Positions 5,328 to 5,853 of a stretch of DNA of 5,853 nucleotides are shown here, piece by piece. The number at the start of each line of letters is the position of its first letter. The stretch's first letter is position 1. The notes under the pieces were generated by a model. That model did not search any database, had not been told where the DNA came from, and worked only from the letters and a program-made list of their open reading frames with translations. The stretch is from an uncultured Clostridia bacterium (GTDB lineage: Bacteria > Bacillota_A > Clostridia > UMGS1840 > HGM11507), in NCBI GenBank assembly GCA_934403665.1, contig CAKRUL010000102.1, forward strand, positions 1 through 5,853, in the 5' to 3' direction. A program made the translations under genes and the position numbers.

Positions 5328-5853
5328 TCAATAATACGTTACCGTAACCCGTTTTCCCATTGCCCTCATGATTGCTGCCAACTCATCCAGCAGGCGGAGC
5401 TTAATGCTCAGATCCACCGGAAGGTTCGGATTTTGATGGGCAGGGTTAATGGCTTTTCCTACAAACAAATGCAACATGGTGCAATCCTCAATCAAAAGCT
5501 TCGCCAAAAGTGCCGCACCGTTTTTCTGATCCAGCGTTTTCAAATAGCCGTAATCAATATCATGCTTTGTATATTCTTTTAGGATTTCAACCGTTTTGGA
5601 GATCGTCAGCACGCCCTCCGTAACCAAGTCAATCCCATCTATATAAGCAATGGGCGGAATGTCGGGATCGATATATTCCAGACTGGTGGCAACCGGCTTT
5701 CCTGTCACTCTGCTGACAATATTAGCGCTGGTTCCGCCGCAGACCACCTTCTTCGCATGTTCGTCCGCCAAAAAATCGCAGACAAGCTTTTGATCATTGC
5801 CGGGCTCTTTGGGCGGACCGGAAAAAAGATCCACCACTTTATGGTTTAAAACC
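5328..5853 (-). CDS. SpoIIE-family protein phosphatase, C-terminal part (cut by window edge)
   Basis: The reading frame is open to the right edge, so only about the last 175 residues are visible; the true start is outside. The GTG at 5837 is an internal valine codon, since family-like sequence (LNHKVVDLFSGPP) continues upstream of it. Visible features are SGPP, CGGTSANIVSR, DPDIPP and IDGIDLVTEGVLT, then a helical tail ending INPAHQNPNLP, LSIKLRLLDEL and GKRVTVTYY. This pattern matches the C-terminal portion of clostridial SpoIIE-like PP2C Ser/Thr phosphatases of roughly 390 residues, which are not SpoIIE itself. The metal-binding phosphatase core should be mostly to the right of the window. 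Relatives often lie next to [FeFe]-hydrogenase-like genes, so one may lie beyond the edge. The substrate is unknown. It is upstream of, and probably co-transcribed with, the lipoprotein gene. Motif recognition is from memory, hence moderate certainty about the family. Confidence 0.82.
   Translation of the reverse strand, partial: VLNHKVVDLFSGPPKEPGNDQKLVCDFLADEHAKKVVCGGTSANIVSRVTGKPVATSLEYIDPDIPPIAYIDGIDLVTEGVLTISKTVEILKEYTKHDIDYGYLKTLDQKNGAALLAKLLIEDCTMLHLFVGKAINPAHQNPNLPVDLSIKLRLLDELAAIMRAMGKRVTVTYY

Overview
The window looks like chromosomal DNA from an anaerobic, spore-forming member of the Clostridia (Bacillota), perhaps Oscillospiraceae or Lachnospiraceae. The evidence is AAGGAG-type ribosome binding sites before almost every gene, A/T-rich promoters of the vegetative type, mid-range GC judged by eye, a tiny cysteine-rich protein of the kind seen in gut Clostridia, and a clostridial-type SpoIIE-family phosphatase. 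There is no transposase, integrase, CRISPR array, rRNA or tRNA. Most of the window is ordinary core genome. The least explained DNA is the first ~500 bases and the short gap at 4102-4229.

Layout. Bases 1-259 hold no gene I can support, only a strong imperfect palindrome (148-194). On the minus strand at 260-400 is a very short gene for a 46-residue protein with seven cysteines and a hydrophobic tail. Just upstream of its ribosome binding site is a terminator-like hairpin (426-465). A good promoter at 483-511 then drives a rightward run: a YfcE/MJ0936-type phosphodiesterase (588-1064), a biotin protein ligase without a DNA-binding domain (birA, 1072-1791), and an AraC-family regulator with a PocR-type sensor domain (1822-3048). 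The run ends at a terminator (3057-3105) that can serve both strands.

From there to the right edge everything is on the minus strand, read from right to left. The C-terminal part of a SpoIIE-family phosphatase (5328-5853, cut by the edge) is followed after 19 bases by a ComEC-like metallo-beta-lactamase-fold lipoprotein (4472-5308) and then a DUF3006 protein (4230-4433). This is probably one operon. A 9-bp inverted repeat (4179-4211) follows it, and its distal arm contains the -35 box of the next promoter (4160-4187). That promoter drives a lone DRE-TIM/HMGL-like aldolase (3124-4101), whose mRNA should begin with a small GCAA-loop hairpin.

How the parts may relate (inference): the phosphodiesterase and biotin ligase are housekeeping genes. 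The PocR/AraC regulator shares their transcript but converges on the aldolase gene, making the aldolase a candidate target, with no direct proof. The lipoprotein/DUF3006 pair is a recurrent association whose biochemical role is unsettled. I see no clearly new multi-gene system. The best leads are the missed cysteine-rich microprotein with its possible attenuator, and the terminator/promoter overlap near 4180.
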